Shown piece by piece: positions 31,927-43,565 of a DNA stretch of 64,000 nucleotides. Location: positions 1 to 64,000 of the forward strand of contig QJPP01003481.1 in the NCBI GenBank assembly GCA_003996215.1, read 5' to 3'. A model generated the notes under the pieces. The model was not told where the DNA came from. It made no database searches and was given only the letters and a program-made list of their open reading frames with translations. This DNA comes from Jaltomata sinuosa. Taxonomy: Eukaryota; Streptophyta; Magnoliopsida; Solanales; Solanaceae. The number at the start of each line of letters is the position of its first letter. The stretch's first letter is position 1. Made by a program: the position numbers and the translations under genes.

Positions 31927-31959
31927 GAAGGAATTGGAAGCCTAATAGGATCTGACTCT

Positions 31960-33744
31960 ATGTATTCCAACTTGAGAAAGAAAAAGAAGGACCAATCCTA
32001 TTGGTCCAAGATGATGCTTGAGAGGGGAACACCTTGCGAGCCGTGGTTGAGAAACAAGCATGCCAAATTGACACCTCAACCCCAAGGTATGTATCCATTC
32101 CCTCCTCTTTTAAGTGACCCTTGGAGTCATGATGACATTTTCCCTATGGTAGGCCAATCCTTTAAATTGTGTGACTTTATGTCCTACCTTGAAAGTGTCA
32201 ATGTGTCTCAAACCTCATCATGGTTCATTGATGCTATGCTTAAATTATGTGAGATCCGCAACCCGGAAGCCCTCTTTATTTGTTTCTTTGGAAAGAGTCC
32301 ATGGTGCATACTTGATGCCTAACTTTTTTTTCCTACTCCTTGTCACACTCATATGGATGGACAACTTTTTGGGAGGACTACTTGTTGAAGGACAATGTGA
32401 CCCATAGTTCCTTCAATCTCTCTAGTGGCATAACTCCATGTGTTGATACACTCCCTTCGGGAGATTGTTTGAGAAAGGATGGTGAATTGTACTTGAAATA
32501 CCTTATCTCCCCTCCTTGTGTTCTAAATAGTGATGAACTTTTTGTAGCATCCAAAGTTTAAAGTATGAACTTACGATTGAGAATACTTGGAATGAGTTTG
32601 GTGATCTTCAATCCTTTCTCTACTACTTGTTTGCATTTGATGAACCCTTGCTAGTGGGTGATATCATGCTTGTGACACCTAGGGCAAATGTGTCATTGCC
32701 TACTTTGGGTGTTAACTATATACTTGCATCTTTGTTTGACACACTCGTGCTTAAGTTGTGTGAGCCACAACTTGTGGATGTTAAGTTTCTTACTTGTTTT
32801 TGGGAGAGTCCTTGGATGTTCAAGACTTCTTGTAACCTTCATAGGGTTGGACAATATAAAGTATCGAATGAGACTCTTGGGAGTATGCTTAGTCCATAAA
32901 TGGAAGGACCCTAACTTCTTGTGAAGTCCATTTGATTGGGAGTGAATTGGGTTCTTATGGATTCCATATCAATCCTTATAGCATGACTCCATTGAAAGAT
33001 ACCCTCCCTTTGAGGAGTTGTTTGAAAATAAAAGGTGACACTTGTGCGATGAACCACAAGTTGATGTCATGTGTCCAAACATGTGAGAATGTGCTTGTTA
33101 GGATCCTTGTATCTAGTTGTAAACATGCATATGAGGACACCATGATTAACACTAGTGATCTTGTTACCTTTCTTTACTATCTTTTTGCATATGATGATAT
33201 TCATGAGTGTGTTGAGTATACATCTTATACAAACTTGAATCATGTGAAAAGAGAAGGTGAAGTATGTCCACATGTATTCACTTCATCCTTAGGTGTTCCA
33301 CCTTGTTGTGGTTTGCTTGATATATTTCTTGGACTTGATGGTATTCTTGCATGTGGAAACACCTTGGATGAGACTAGAATGCTAAACACCTTTCTCTATT
33401 ACCTTTTTGCATTTGATGATGTCTATGTTTGCCTTAAAGATGCATTGAAGAGGGGTAGGCTTGTTATAGGGTCACATCGTTATTTGTGTGACAAAGATGA
33501 GTGGATCTCATATCCATTTGACCCCAGAGACCCTTCATGGGTATATGAGCTTTTAATGATACCACTCTTTGGATGGTCCTATCTTTTGGTTGAGTGGAAT
33601 AACCAATTCCCTTGTACTCCATATGTTGACTTTATTGTCAATACAATGGGGGATGTTTGGTTGTTTCTTGATGATGTGTCACTTTGGCATACTTTTTCTT
33701 GTGCTAACCCATGTGCTAACTTTCATAATATGAGAAATTTGTGA
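31960..33744 (+). pseudogene. E C-terminal region: two integrase relics and three YLFAYDD modules
   Basis: Broken frames. Integrase a (32089-32365): LLSDPWSHDDIFPMVG, AMLKLCE, GKSPWC, and after a frame change PTPCHTHMDGQ, clearly the STSCHPQTDGQ motif of G. Module 1: GDCLRKDGELYLKYLI, then FLYYLFAFDEP. Integrase b (32690-32990): SLFDTLVLKLCEPQLVDVKF, FWESPW, RVGQYKVSNETLGSML. Module 2: SCLKIKGDTC, FLYYLFAYDDIHECVEYTSY. Module 3: FLYYLFAFDDVYVCLKDAL, then YPFDPRDPSWVYELLMIP and GDVWLFLDDVSLWH. Catalytic residues of both integrase copies are lost. No known function; possibly structural. Confidence 0.72.
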
Positions 33745-33799
33745 TTTTTTGTCCTTCCTATGTTTTTGCAAGGTTTCAATTCGAGGATGAATCCTTTTC

Positions 33800-33812
33800 A
33801 AAAAGGGGAGGA
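33800..33812 (+). promoter_or_regulatory. Polypurine tract of E
   Basis: AAAAAGGGGAGGA directly before TGATATGATATC; upstream bases encode the conserved NPFQ. Confidence 0.9.
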
Positions 33813-34079
33813 TGATATGATATCACCCCAGCAACATTCATGCTAGACCTATACTTCAAGGTCTAGACGAGAGGATCCAATCCACACCCACCCTTGGAGC
33901 ATAAAAGGGAGCTTGGAAGAGCCTAATTATACTCCAAATGAAGCAAGCCAAAGAACTCCAAGCCTTTCAAATGATATTCATGAAGAAAGAGGCTTTGGAG
34001 ATCATTGAAGAACGTATATCAAGGATCTACAACTTGTGGATGATCGCATAGAGCAAAGATCAGGCTAACAGAGTTTCTG

Positions 34080-34260
34080 CCTTAACGTGCGACCAGGGGT
34101 GCGTTGGGCACTTCCCCTGGTGCGTTTTGCACACCAAATGCACAAGGCTGAAAATGATGATTTGTTTAGGTGGTGCAGAGCAGAGGGCGACATGCACTCT
34201 TGATGGTGCATTTCTCACACCCTTCTCACATCCTGTGCGTTGGGGTGAGTTGGGCTATCT
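34080..34260 (+). repeat. GTGCG/GCAC word island in the E LTR
   Basis: Repeated GTGCGACC, GGGTGCGTTGGGCAC, GGTGCGTTTTGCACACC and GTGCATTTCTCACACC; several are imperfect inverted repeats. It lies just upstream of the TATA box. Confidence 0.65.
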
Positions 34261-34292
34261 TTCAAGGTCACTATTAGGCCTTTATGTATAAC

Positions 34293-34300
34293 TATAAATA
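34293..34300 (+). promoter_or_regulatory. TATA box of the E LTR
   Basis: ACTATAAATAGGGG, 45-210 bp downstream of the word island. Confidence 0.72.
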
Positions 34301-34738
34301 GGGGTTCCCTTTCCTTTAGCTCCTTAGTTGTTGTTGAATTGATATGGAATTATCTCTTTGAGATTTTAGCTTGTTAGCTTGGGTGGATTCTCAATTAGTT
34401 AATTTAGTATAGAAATCTATTGGGTGGATTCCTAATAGTCTATTGGATGGATTCCTAATAGTTTAGATGAGTAATTAGGGGTGTATTCCCTTGGTTGCTT
34501 GATAACTTCTTCTGCTTGAATTTTACATGGAAATACTCATTTGTGGATTCATTTAGAGTACTTCTGCCTTGTTGATTCAAGTTGGTTTATCATTGGGTTA
34601 TTGTAATCAATTGGGAGGTAAGGGTATAAAGTCCCTTGTTGCCCATAATTGCAATTTCTTAGTGTTAATCTGCATGTGTTTTGTTTATTTCAATTCCGCT
34701 TTTGATTTTGATTAGTCTCCCTAATCGAGATGTTATCA

Positions 34739-35670
34739 CTTACCTACCTCAAACCAACCAATAGGAGATCTACACCTCTGCCCATAAAGTGCCTCATAAG
34801 GAGCCATCTGGATGCTAGAATGAAAGTTGTTATTGTAGGCAACCTCAATAAGAAGTAAGTGATCATCCCAATTACCTTTAAAATCAATCACACAAGCTCT
34901 CAACATATCCTCCAAAGTATGGATAGTATGCTATGTCTGGCCATTCGTCAATGGGTAAAAAGTTATGCTAAGCTTAACCTGAGTACCAAGACCTTTCTGA
35001 AATGACTTGCAAAACTGGGATGTAAACTGAGTACCCCCATCTAAAATTTTAGACAATGGGACCCCATGCAATCTGACTATCTCCCGAATGTAGAGTCTGG
35101 CATAATCCTCTGCTGAATCCATAGTCTTAACAGCCAAGAAGTAGGATGACTTAGTCATCCTATCGACAATCACCCAAATAGAGTCATGTTGCCTTCGAGT
35201 ACGAGGTAAACCTGTAATGAAATCCATATTAATCGCTTCCTATTTCCAAGTAGGAAGATCAATATCCTGAGTCATACCACTTGGTCATTGATGCTCTACT
35301 TTCACTTGTTGACAGTTGGGACACTTAGCCACAAAACCTGCTATGCCCCTCTTCATGCCATTCCACCAATAACTTCCCGTAGGTCACGGTACATCTTGGT
35401 GGCACCAGGGTAAATAGAATACCTGGAGCTATGAGCCTCTGTCAAAATTCGTTGTCTCAACCCATCTATGTCAGGAACACATAATCAACCCTGATATCGA
35501 AAGCACACCATCCCCCCTTGGGAGAAGACCTCAACCCTTTGCTGATGCACTGCACCCTTCAACTGGTGCAAAATAGGATCACTATCTTGCTTTTCTTTCA
35601 CTTGAGCTACCAAAAATGATTCAGAACCATTCTGAACAATAACACCACCTTTGGTCAAATCCATAAGGCA
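34739..35670 (-). pseudogene. Integrase of N, truncated
   Basis: Frame 35227-34931 has MDFITGLPRTRRQHDSIWVI and the LDGGTQF variant of the SDRGTQF motif, where the second catalytic Asp motif is altered. The segment with the Glu is damaged (FYPLTNGQT). The HHCC region lies at 35270-35420 with further stops. The left end joins the E LTR at the start of the codons for the linker to GPY/F. Confidence 0.8.
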
Positions 35671-35679
35671 AACTCCTAA

Positions 35680-37082
35680 TCAAGCAAGTCGATGAACATC
35701 CTTGGCCAATTCCTTCTTTCCGTCCTCAACCAAAGACACACTACCCATGGACAATCTACTAAGTGCATCCGCCATAATATTAGCCTTACCTGGATGGTAA
35801 AGCACACTCATATCATAATCCTTAAGAAACTCAAGCCACTTTCTTTGACGAAAATTCAATTCCTTTTGAGTGAACACATACTGAAGACTCTTATGATCGG
35901 TGAATACATCCACATGAACACCATACAAGTAGTTTCTCTAAATCTTCAAAGCAAAAATCACGGCCGCTAACTCGAAATTATGAGTAGGGTAGTTTTTCTC
36001 ATGAATCTTAAGCTGTCTCAAAGCATAAGTAATCACATTACCATGCTGCATCAACACACAATCCAAACTAATCCTAGAAGTATCACAATACACAACAAAG
36101 TCATCTAAGCCTTCGGGTAGAGCCAACACTGGAGCTGTGGTCAATCTAATCTTCAATTCTTGAATGTTTTTCTTACATAGATCAGACCACTAAAATTTAA
36201 CCTTCATCTGAGTCAACCGAGTCAATGGGGCACAATGGAAGAAAACCCTTCCACAAATCTCCTATAGTAACAAGCCAAACACAAAAAGCTCCTAATATCA
36301 GACGGGGAAGTGGGTGTAGGCCAATTTTTTACTGCCTCAATCTTTTGAGAATCAACCCGAATACCCTCTCTATTCACAATATGACCTAGAAAAGTAACAG
36401 ACTGCATCCAAAACTCACACTTGCTAAACTTAGCAAATAACTCTCGGTCCTTGAGAGTTTGCAATACAACTCTCAAATGGTCCACATGCTCCTCCTCACT
36501 CCGAGAATAGATAAGAATATAATCAATGAAAGCGATCACAAACATATCCAAATATTGTTTGAACACATGATTCATCAAATCCATAAAAGTTGCGGGTGCA
36601 TTTGTTAGATCAAAAGACATAACCACAAATTCATAATGACCATACCGAGTTATGAAGGTTGTCTTTGGAATATCACACTCTCGAACATGAAGCTGATGAT
36701 AACCAGATCTAAGGTTGATCTTGGAGAAAAAATTGGAACCCTAAAGCTGATCGAACAAGTCATCAATCCTAGGAATGGGATACTTATTCTTGATTGTGAC
36801 CTTGTTCAATTGACGGTAGTCGATACACTTTCTGAGGGAACCATCTTTCTTTCACATGAATAAGACTGGAGTACCCCAAGGAGAGATACTGGGTCGAATG
36901 AAACCCTTATCAAGGAGGTCTTTCAACTGATCCTTCAATTCCTTAAGCTCCATAGGAGCCATTCTATAGGGAGGAATAGAGATAGGATGCATATATGAAA
37001 GAAGATCTATTCCAAAGTCGATCTCCTGCTCAGGAAGGACTCCGGGCAAGTCATTGAGAAACACTTCTGGAAACTCATTCAT
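35680..37082 (-). pseudogene. RT and RNase H of N
   Basis: Pieces: 35928-35680 (TDHKSLQYVFTQKEL, GKANIMADALSR), 36156-35938 (RNase H start, VYCDTSRISLDCVLMQHGNV), 36626-36222 (RT palm and thumb), 37082-36852 (RT fingers, KGFIRPSISPWGTPVLF). The catalytic motif reads FIDYILIYS: the second catalytic Asp is Tyr, the same change as in J. Stops and frameshifts separate all pieces. Confidence 0.85.
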
Positions 37083-37094
37083 AACAGGAACTCA

Positions 37095-37640
37095 CTAGAG
37101 AGATGGGGTTTTGGACTCCGTGTTCATAACCCAAACTATATGATAAACATAACCCTTAAAAATTATCTTCCTAGCCTTAATATAAGATATGAAATGACCT
37201 TTCGAGGATGGAGGACTACCTTGCCACTCTAAGACAGGTTCATTTGGAAACTTGAAACTAACAACTCGAGTACGAAAATCAACCGAGGCATAACAAGCAT
37301 ACAACCAATCCATACCAAGAATAACATCAAAATCAGTCATCTCTAACTCTACTAGATCCGCTGAAGTGACCCTATGAAGGACTGAGATAGGGCAATTTTA
37401 TTAGATTCTTTTGTCTAAGACTAACTCACCAACATGAGTAGAAACACAAAAGGGTTCTAAGAGCTAATCAGGACTAACCTCAAACTTGCAAGCAGCATAA
37501 GGGGTTACAAAAGATAAGAAGGCATTGGGGTCCAATAAAGTATACACATCGAGAGAGGAGGCTTTCAACATACTAGAAACAACGCCGGTGAACTCTTCTA
37601 GTCCTGGCGAGAAGACATGGCATAAAGGCGATTCTAGCGC
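37095..37640 (-). pseudogene. Protease of N
   Basis: The frame 37340-37095 holds the C-terminal half of the protease region (DFDVILGMDWLYACYASVDF, the conserved LGMDWL). The active-site part at 37490-37590 is frame-damaged (TLLDPNAFLSF in place of the usual D-S/P-G). Confidence 0.68.
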
Positions 37641-37669
37641 TGACCACCAAAACTAGAAGCAGTGCCCTG

Positions 37670-38761
37670 CTAGGCCGGTTGACCTTCTAGGGCTGTTGGG
37701 GCAGACTGAGTCCTTCTACCTCCTTGTCCCTTCTTAGTTGAAGGGAAATCCTTAATCTTGTGTACAACTTGACCACACCCAAAGCATCCACCTAAACTAG
37801 CTAAACACTCACCAGGATGACTTTTACCACACTTTTTGCAAGAAAGGTAAGGAGTCCCCTTTGCAACACTCCGCTGTGAATAAGAACCAGATCCTCTACC
37901 AGTCTGATCATAGCGAGGCCTGGGGACCAGGGTAAGAGCACTAGCCAAAGAATGAATGGGTCCTAATGATTTCTTTTGAAACGAAGAGCGATGTCCGCCT
38001 CGAGACCTATGATGGCAAAAACCTGAACTCTCTGATCTCACCCTCTTGTTCTCCCTTGCCAACTCCCTCGATCTGTTGGCCATGAGTCATGAGTCAATAA
38101 ATATCCATGTCGCCCAAAAGCATCACGAACCTACACTCTTTCTTTACCAAATCTGGTACTTCATAAACATACTTACTCATCTTATCCCACGGGTCAACCA
38201 CCATGGAAGGAATATACCTAGAAAGCTTGGTGAACTTTAACCCGTACTCCTGAACGATCATGGAACCTTGCCTCAAATTCACAAACTCTTCAACCTTAGC
38301 TTGCCTCAACTCCCTCGAGAAGAACCGGTAAAGAAAAGTCTTCTCAAAACACTCCCAAGTCATAGGGACCACGTCCCTAGCCCTAGCATCTTTCCATTGA
38401 GTGAACCAAATATGAGCCACGTCCTTGAGTTGATAGGAAGCTAACTCAAACCCTCTACACCAACAACTTGCATTACTCAGAAGATCTTCTTTACCTCATC
38501 CACAAAATTTTGCGGATCCTCACCAACTTTCAAACCCCAGAACTCAGGTAGGTTCATGCAAATGAAGTCTCAGACTCGGGCCGCAACTCCACCTTGAGGG
38601 TGGATGGGGATTGGAGCTTGCTGATTGGCCTGGGTGGCCATAGTCTGGGCTAGAACATGAATGGCATTTCTAAACTCCACATTTGTGACCTTGGGGTCTA
38701 GAATTGGAGGATTAGCATTTTAGGCATTGGCCTGGCAAGGCATAGCACGACGAGGAAGCAT
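37670..38761 (-). pseudogene. gag and zinc knuckle of N
   Basis: Start ATG at 38761 (MLPRRAMPCQANA, followed by a stop). The frame 38420-38094 carries AHIWFTQWKDARARD and LRQGSMIVQEYGLKFTKLSR of the gag domain. The frame 38083-37670 has the knuckle CKKCGKSHPGEC and CFGCGQVVHKIKDF, in which the last Cys of the second knuckle is Phe. At least four in-frame stops. Confidence 0.8.
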
Positions 38762-38960
38762 AATCTGAAATCATAAAGAATGGAATAAAGAGGTAATAGA
38801 GTTCAACTCTATCGCATGATATTAATCAAGAAAGAAGTGAAGTTTTTTCCTAAGACACCTCACAGTTTCCCTCTCATATGTGTGGGTGGCACTCTTCACA
38901 CCCATGAAATAGACTCTACTTGATGTGGCTTTCAGACACCCTAGGACTCTTAAACTTGAG

Positions 38961-38972
38961 GCTTTAATACCA
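38961..38972 (-). promoter_or_regulatory. Degenerate primer-binding site of N
   Basis: Minus strand TGGTATTAAAGC, two changes from the initiator-Met type site, four bases from the LTR. Confidence 0.78.
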
Positions 38973-38976
38973 AGTT

Positions 38977-40926
38977 TTTCATGCCTTGAAGCTACCCCCT
39001 GGATGTAACACGATACCTGTGACCACAAGTGCCCTAAGTTAACCCTTGGTCATAGCATACTCAGATGAACATGAAGAACAAAGGGGAAGCATAAATAGAA
39101 AGCTAGGAAATCAACTCCATAAAATGTCAAGTCAAGGAGAACAAAATCTGAAATAACGACTTGAATATTGTCTATGTCTGAAAAGCCTCTACATAAGACA
39201 TAAGGAGTTGGTGGGACAAGACCCCAGCTAACTCAAAAATATTAAAGGGACAACAATAATGTAAACTCAAAAATCAGTCCTCGGAAGATGAGGACTTACC
39301 AACTCTAGCTGAATGGCCTGAAATCTCTAGCCACGAATCTGAGAGAGGAAACCTAAATTTGCATCATCAATAGGATACAGTGCAAAATATGCGTCAGTAC
39401 TATAGGATGTACTGAATATGTGAGACATGCATAAATATGGTAAAAACATACTTAAAACTTAATTAATACTGAATTCATGCATACAAGAGGTATCATAAGT
39501 AAATCTCATAGTTTAAAACTTAAAGCATGAAATAGAATAGCATAAGTCTTAATTATTCATATGAGAGTTTCTCTTAACCTACATAAACCATGATGAGCTG
39601 GAGTCCAGTGTCATACACCCACACCAAAAAAGGTTGTCCTAACCAGCCAAGGTTAGAACCTTACCATATCAGGATCCTGTCATAAGCCACAGAGGGCACC
39701 TATGGTGGCACGTAGTTCTGGGACTAAGGGTAATCTCACCCTGTCCAACTCGGTGCTAAATACTACTCCCAAAACATATACATATAGGTCACATAAACTT
39801 GTGACATATCTAATGCCAATTCTATTTTAAAAGCATATGGGTATATCTAATACCATGCAATTCACATAGCTTAGGTAGACATATCTAGATGCCAAACCTT
39901 CATAAATCATAGGGACATATCTAATGTCATGCAATTCATGCTTCAAAATCCTTAAAAACTTAGCATAGCCATAATTCAAAACATACTTTTCTTTCTAAAT
40001 TCATAACTTGAAGAATTAGGCATGTACTTTTATAAACACATAAGGCCATGTTATCTAAACATGCCAATTATCACTTGAATTCATGCAATTCAATGGAATC
40101 ATGCTAGAAATCATCTTTAATGCATGGGCTTTTGAAATCAATTAAGGAACCTCAAATAAATCATAGATAAGTAATGAGAAACCATGAATTGATGCTTAAA
40201 AACTGAACCCATGAGTTTTTCCCAATTTGGGTAAGAACCCTAATTTCATAAATCCATGCTTAAATACCTACATACCTTATGCTTGCTTGATCTAGGATGA
40301 AAATGAATTGAGGCTTCAATTTGGAGCTTGAGACTTAGAGCTTGAAGGAGTTCTTTCCTCTATTGGAATAGAATGACTTAGAATGACAAGAGTTTAGGCT
40401 GTTAGGGAATAAAACCCTACTAAAAATAGCAAAAACAACCTCACTTAGGAGTTAAAGAATAGAGGAAAAGATTAGAATACTCTTGACTTAAAATAAAAAG
40501 CTACAGGAAGATTGCTGCCTCACGGGCTTCCTGACAGTTATCGTACCCACGATGGCCCATCAGCCAAGGCATCTGAGAGAAGTTCTGAAATTCTAGGGTG
40601 CTATAGGTTTCTAATGATGTGGTCCCATGGGCCATCGCAGCCACGACACTCATGGTGTAGCCCATGGGGGAAAGAGAGATAGGGCGAAGAAACCACTATA
40701 GCATTCCGATGGTGGGTTCCCATGGGCCGTCGCATCTGTGACACCTGTCGAGACTGCCCATCAAGCAGGAAGGAATTTTAGCCAAGAGCCACTGGATGCT
40801 TCCCACGGTATGCCCCATGGCCCATCAGAGCTTTGACGCTCGTGGTGGTTGCTCGTGGTATCCAATCAGTTGCAGAATTTTCTGGATTCAAGGTTCATTA
40901 GTTGTTTTGAATTCTGGGGTGTTACA
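38977..40926 (-). repeat. 5' LTR of N
   Basis: About 1.95 kb; inner end TTTCATGCCTTGAAGC aligns with the J LTR start TGTCATGCCCC (first bases mutated); outer end GGGGTGTTACA. Confidence 0.83.
40520..40870 (-). repeat. CCCATGGGCCATCG word island in the N LTR
   Basis: Words such as GATGGCCCATCA, CCCATGGGCCATCGC, CCCATGGGCCGTCGC and CCCATGGCCCATCAG recur within 350 bp of U3. CCCATGGG is a perfect palindrome. Confidence 0.7.
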
Positions 40927-41069
40927 CACCATTGGAGCATAAAATAGAGCTTGAAAGAACCTCATTACACTCCAAATGAAGCAATTCCATATTTGATGAT
41001 TACTTGGAAGAAAGAGGGAGAAGACAACATGAAGATGACTTTTGCCAGAGAGATGTGCGAAGCTATGTG
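40927..41069 (+). repeat. LTR fragment of K type
   Basis: GGAGCATAAAATAGAGCTTG...GAAGACAACATGAAGATGAC matches the reverse complement of the K LTR around 58100-58260. Bounded by N on the left and the H LTR on the right. Confidence 0.68.
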
Positions 41070-41908
41070 TCATAAGATCTCAATTAGGGAGACTAATTAA
41101 AATCCAAATGCGGAAATGAAATAAACAAAAGATATGTGAATCAAAGCTAATTAATCAAGTTTATGAGCAACAAAGGATTTTATACCTCCACCTCCCAATT
41201 GAACCTAATCAACCAATAATAATTCCTCAATCAAACAATAAGAGAAACCAAATGAATCCACAAATGGATGACTCTATATGATTAATCAACTGAAGAAGTT
41301 AACAAGCAATCAAAGGAATCCATCCTTAATCACTCAACTACCTATTAGGAATCTATCCAATAGACTATTAGGAATCCACCCAATAGATTTCTACACTAGA
41401 TTAACTAATTGGGAAATCCACCCAATGTCTACAAGCTAGATTTAGCAACTATAAGCTTTCAAAAGAAATTCTCAATATTCATTAAAACCTAAGGAATGGA
41501 AATACTAAGGCTTCTTTTTATAGTATTTGACTTGTACAATTTAAGGCTCAAAAGTAACCTTGGAAGACTCTAAATTCTGCCTATGATGGGTCTGGGGTGG
41601 ACTGAGGTGCCAAACGCACAAGTGGAGGTGCCCAACGCACCCTGGGTCACACATGAGGTGCGAAGTTGAGGTACTGGTTGCACCAGGGGAAGTTCCAAAT
41701 GCACCATGGGTTGCACCTCCAAACAGATTTGCTGACAGTCTCTTCTTCAGCCCACGTGATCATTCATAAGTAATAGATCCTTGATCGGTGCTCCTCGATC
41801 ATCTCCAAAGCCTCTTTCTTCATGAATAGAGCTTGTAAGGCTTGGAGTTCTTTGGCTTGGTACTGAGGGAATAGCCTTGCAGGTGTTCTGCTGGCCGATA
41901 TCATATTA
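41070..41908 (-). repeat. 3' LTR of H
   Basis: 839 bp; plus strand starts TCATAAGATCTCAATTAGG (TG mutated to TC) and ends CATATTA before the polypurine tract. A GTGC/GCAC word island lies at 41600-41720. Confidence 0.8.
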
Positions 41909-42720
41909 TCCTCCCCTTCTTGAAAAGGATTTATCCTTGAATCCAAATCTTGCAAGAACATAGGTAGGTCAAACAACCACAACGTCCTCATAGTATGAGG
42001 GTTAGCACAAATAGTAGCATGCCAAAGAGGCATATCCTCAAGATACAACCAAGTATTCCCTATTGCAATGACAAAGTAATCAACATATGGAATTGGTTGT
42101 TCAGCCCATCACAAGTATAACACCCATCAAAGGAAGGTACCACTATGAATTCATGTACCCTTGAAGGGTTTCGAGGGTCAAAGGAATATATGATCCACTC
42201 CATTTGAGCATACACACAATGGAATAAATCGAAGGCATGCCTACCCCATTTACATGCAATTTCAAAACAAGCATGAACATCATCGAATGCAAAGAGGTTG
42301 TAGAGGAAGGTATCTAGCACTCTCATCTCATCAAAGGTGTTTCCACATGCAAGAATACTAATTTAAGCTCACAAATTATATCAAGCAAGGCATAACAACG
42401 GGGAACACCTAAGGATAGAGTGATTACATTTGGGCGTACATCACCTTCTCTTATCATAAAACTCACATCCACATAAGATGCATACTCAACATAATCATGA
42501 ATCTCATCATATGCAAAAAGATAGTAAAAAAAAGGTAACAAAATTACTATTGTCAATCATGGTGTCCTCATATGCAAGTTCACATTTAGGTACAAGGATC
42601 CTATCAAGCTTATTCTCACAAGTTTGGACACATGACAACAACTTGCAGTTCAACACACAAGTGTCACCTTTTCTTTTCACACAACTCCTCAAAGGGAGGG
42701 TATCTTTCAAAATAGGCATG
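41909..42720 (-). pseudogene. C-terminal region of H, interrupted by F
   Basis: Frames 42719-42507, 42556-42323, 42326-42060 and 42048-41764 together hold module 2 (LRSCVKRKGDTCVLNCKLL, FYYLFAYDEIHDYVEYASY) and module 3 (FLYNLFAFDDVHACFEIAC, IIYSFDPRNPSRVHEF), ending SRINPFQEGEDN before the polypurine tract (41909-41922). The protein upstream continues at 48054-48219 beyond F. Same subfamily as E and F; frameshifts make it inactive. Confidence 0.72.
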
Positions 42721-42725
42721 CTTGG
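42721..42725. repeat. Target-site duplication of F, left copy
   Basis: CTTGG, repeated at 48049-48053. Confidence 0.88.
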
Positions 42726-43550
42726 TGATAAGATCTCAATTAGGGAGACTAATCAAAATCCAATGCATAATTGAATTAAATAAAACATATGCAGATTAAC
42801 ACTAAGAAATTACAATTATATGCAACAAGGGACTTTATACCCTCACCTCCCAATTGATTACAACAATAACTAAATAATAAAACAACTTGAATCAACAAGG
42901 AAGAAGTACTCTAAATGAATCCACAAATGAGTATTCTCATATAAAATTCAAGCAAAATAAGTTATCAAGCAACCAAGGAATCCACCCTTAATCACTCACC
43001 TAAACTATTACGAATCCATCCAATAGACTATTAGGAATCCACCCAATGGATTTAGCTATACTAAAAGCTACCAAAATTAATATGAGTTGTCAAAGAGCAT
43101 ATCTCAATCATTCAACAACTAAGGAGCTAAAGGGAAGGGAACCCCTATTTATAGTTATTACATCAAGGCCCAATAATTACCTTGGAAGACTTCAAAAATG
43201 GGCCCATGACGGGTCTGGTGCAGCTCGATGTGCATTTGAAGTGCTGAACGCACTAGCAATTGTGCTGGTCGTACCTTGAGGTGCAAAGTGTTGTGCATTG
43301 CACACCAGCTGATGTGTATTTTGCACCAGCTAATATGTGTGTCACACCTGGGTTACACCACTAGGCAGATTCACTGGTAGCCTCCTCTTTCCTCCACGCG
43401 ATCATCCAATTATGGAATTGCTTCACTTGTAGTGTCATGAGGCTCTTTCGAGCTCCCTTTTATGCTCTAAGGGTGAGTGTGGCTTGGATCCTCATGTATA
43501 GACTTTGATGTATAGGTCTAGAATGAATGTCGTTGGGCAATATTGTATCA
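42726..43550 (-). repeat. 3' LTR of F
   Basis: 825 bp, plus strand TGATAAGATCTCAATTAGG to ATTGTATCA. TATA box (minus) at 43146-43153; GTGC/GCAC words at 43210-43370. Confidence 0.9.
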
Positions 43551-43565
43551 TCCTCCCCTTCTTGA
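43551..43565 (-). promoter_or_regulatory. Polypurine tract of F
   Basis: Minus strand TCAAGAAGGGGAGGA directly before the 3' LTR. Confidence 0.9.

Larger units (their letters stand above)
29684..34738 (+). mobile_element. Element E: non-autonomous element without 5' LTR
   Basis: Plus strand, same subfamily as F and H. It has a partial leader, candidate intron, gag-like region, zinc knuckle, protease relic, two integrase relics with three YLFAYDD modules, polypurine tract and a 926-bp 3' LTR. The first about 0.9 kb of leader and the 5' LTR are missing at the D junction. Its right end lies in integrase of N. Confidence 0.83.
33813..34738 (+). repeat. 3' LTR of E
   Basis: 926 bp, TGATATGATATCACC to GAGATGTTATCA. 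Contains a GTGCG/GCAC word island (34080-34260) and TATA box TATAAATA at 34293-34300. Confidence 0.88.
34739..40926 (-). mobile_element. Element N: Tekay-like chromovirus lacking its 3' end
   Basis: Minus strand: 5' LTR (38977-40926), degenerate primer-binding site, gag, zinc knuckle, protease, RT, RNase H and part of integrase; cut at 34739 by the E LTR end. The missing GPY/F, chromodomain and 3' LTR are nowhere to the left. It is close to J by LTR and coding sequence. Confidence 0.87.
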
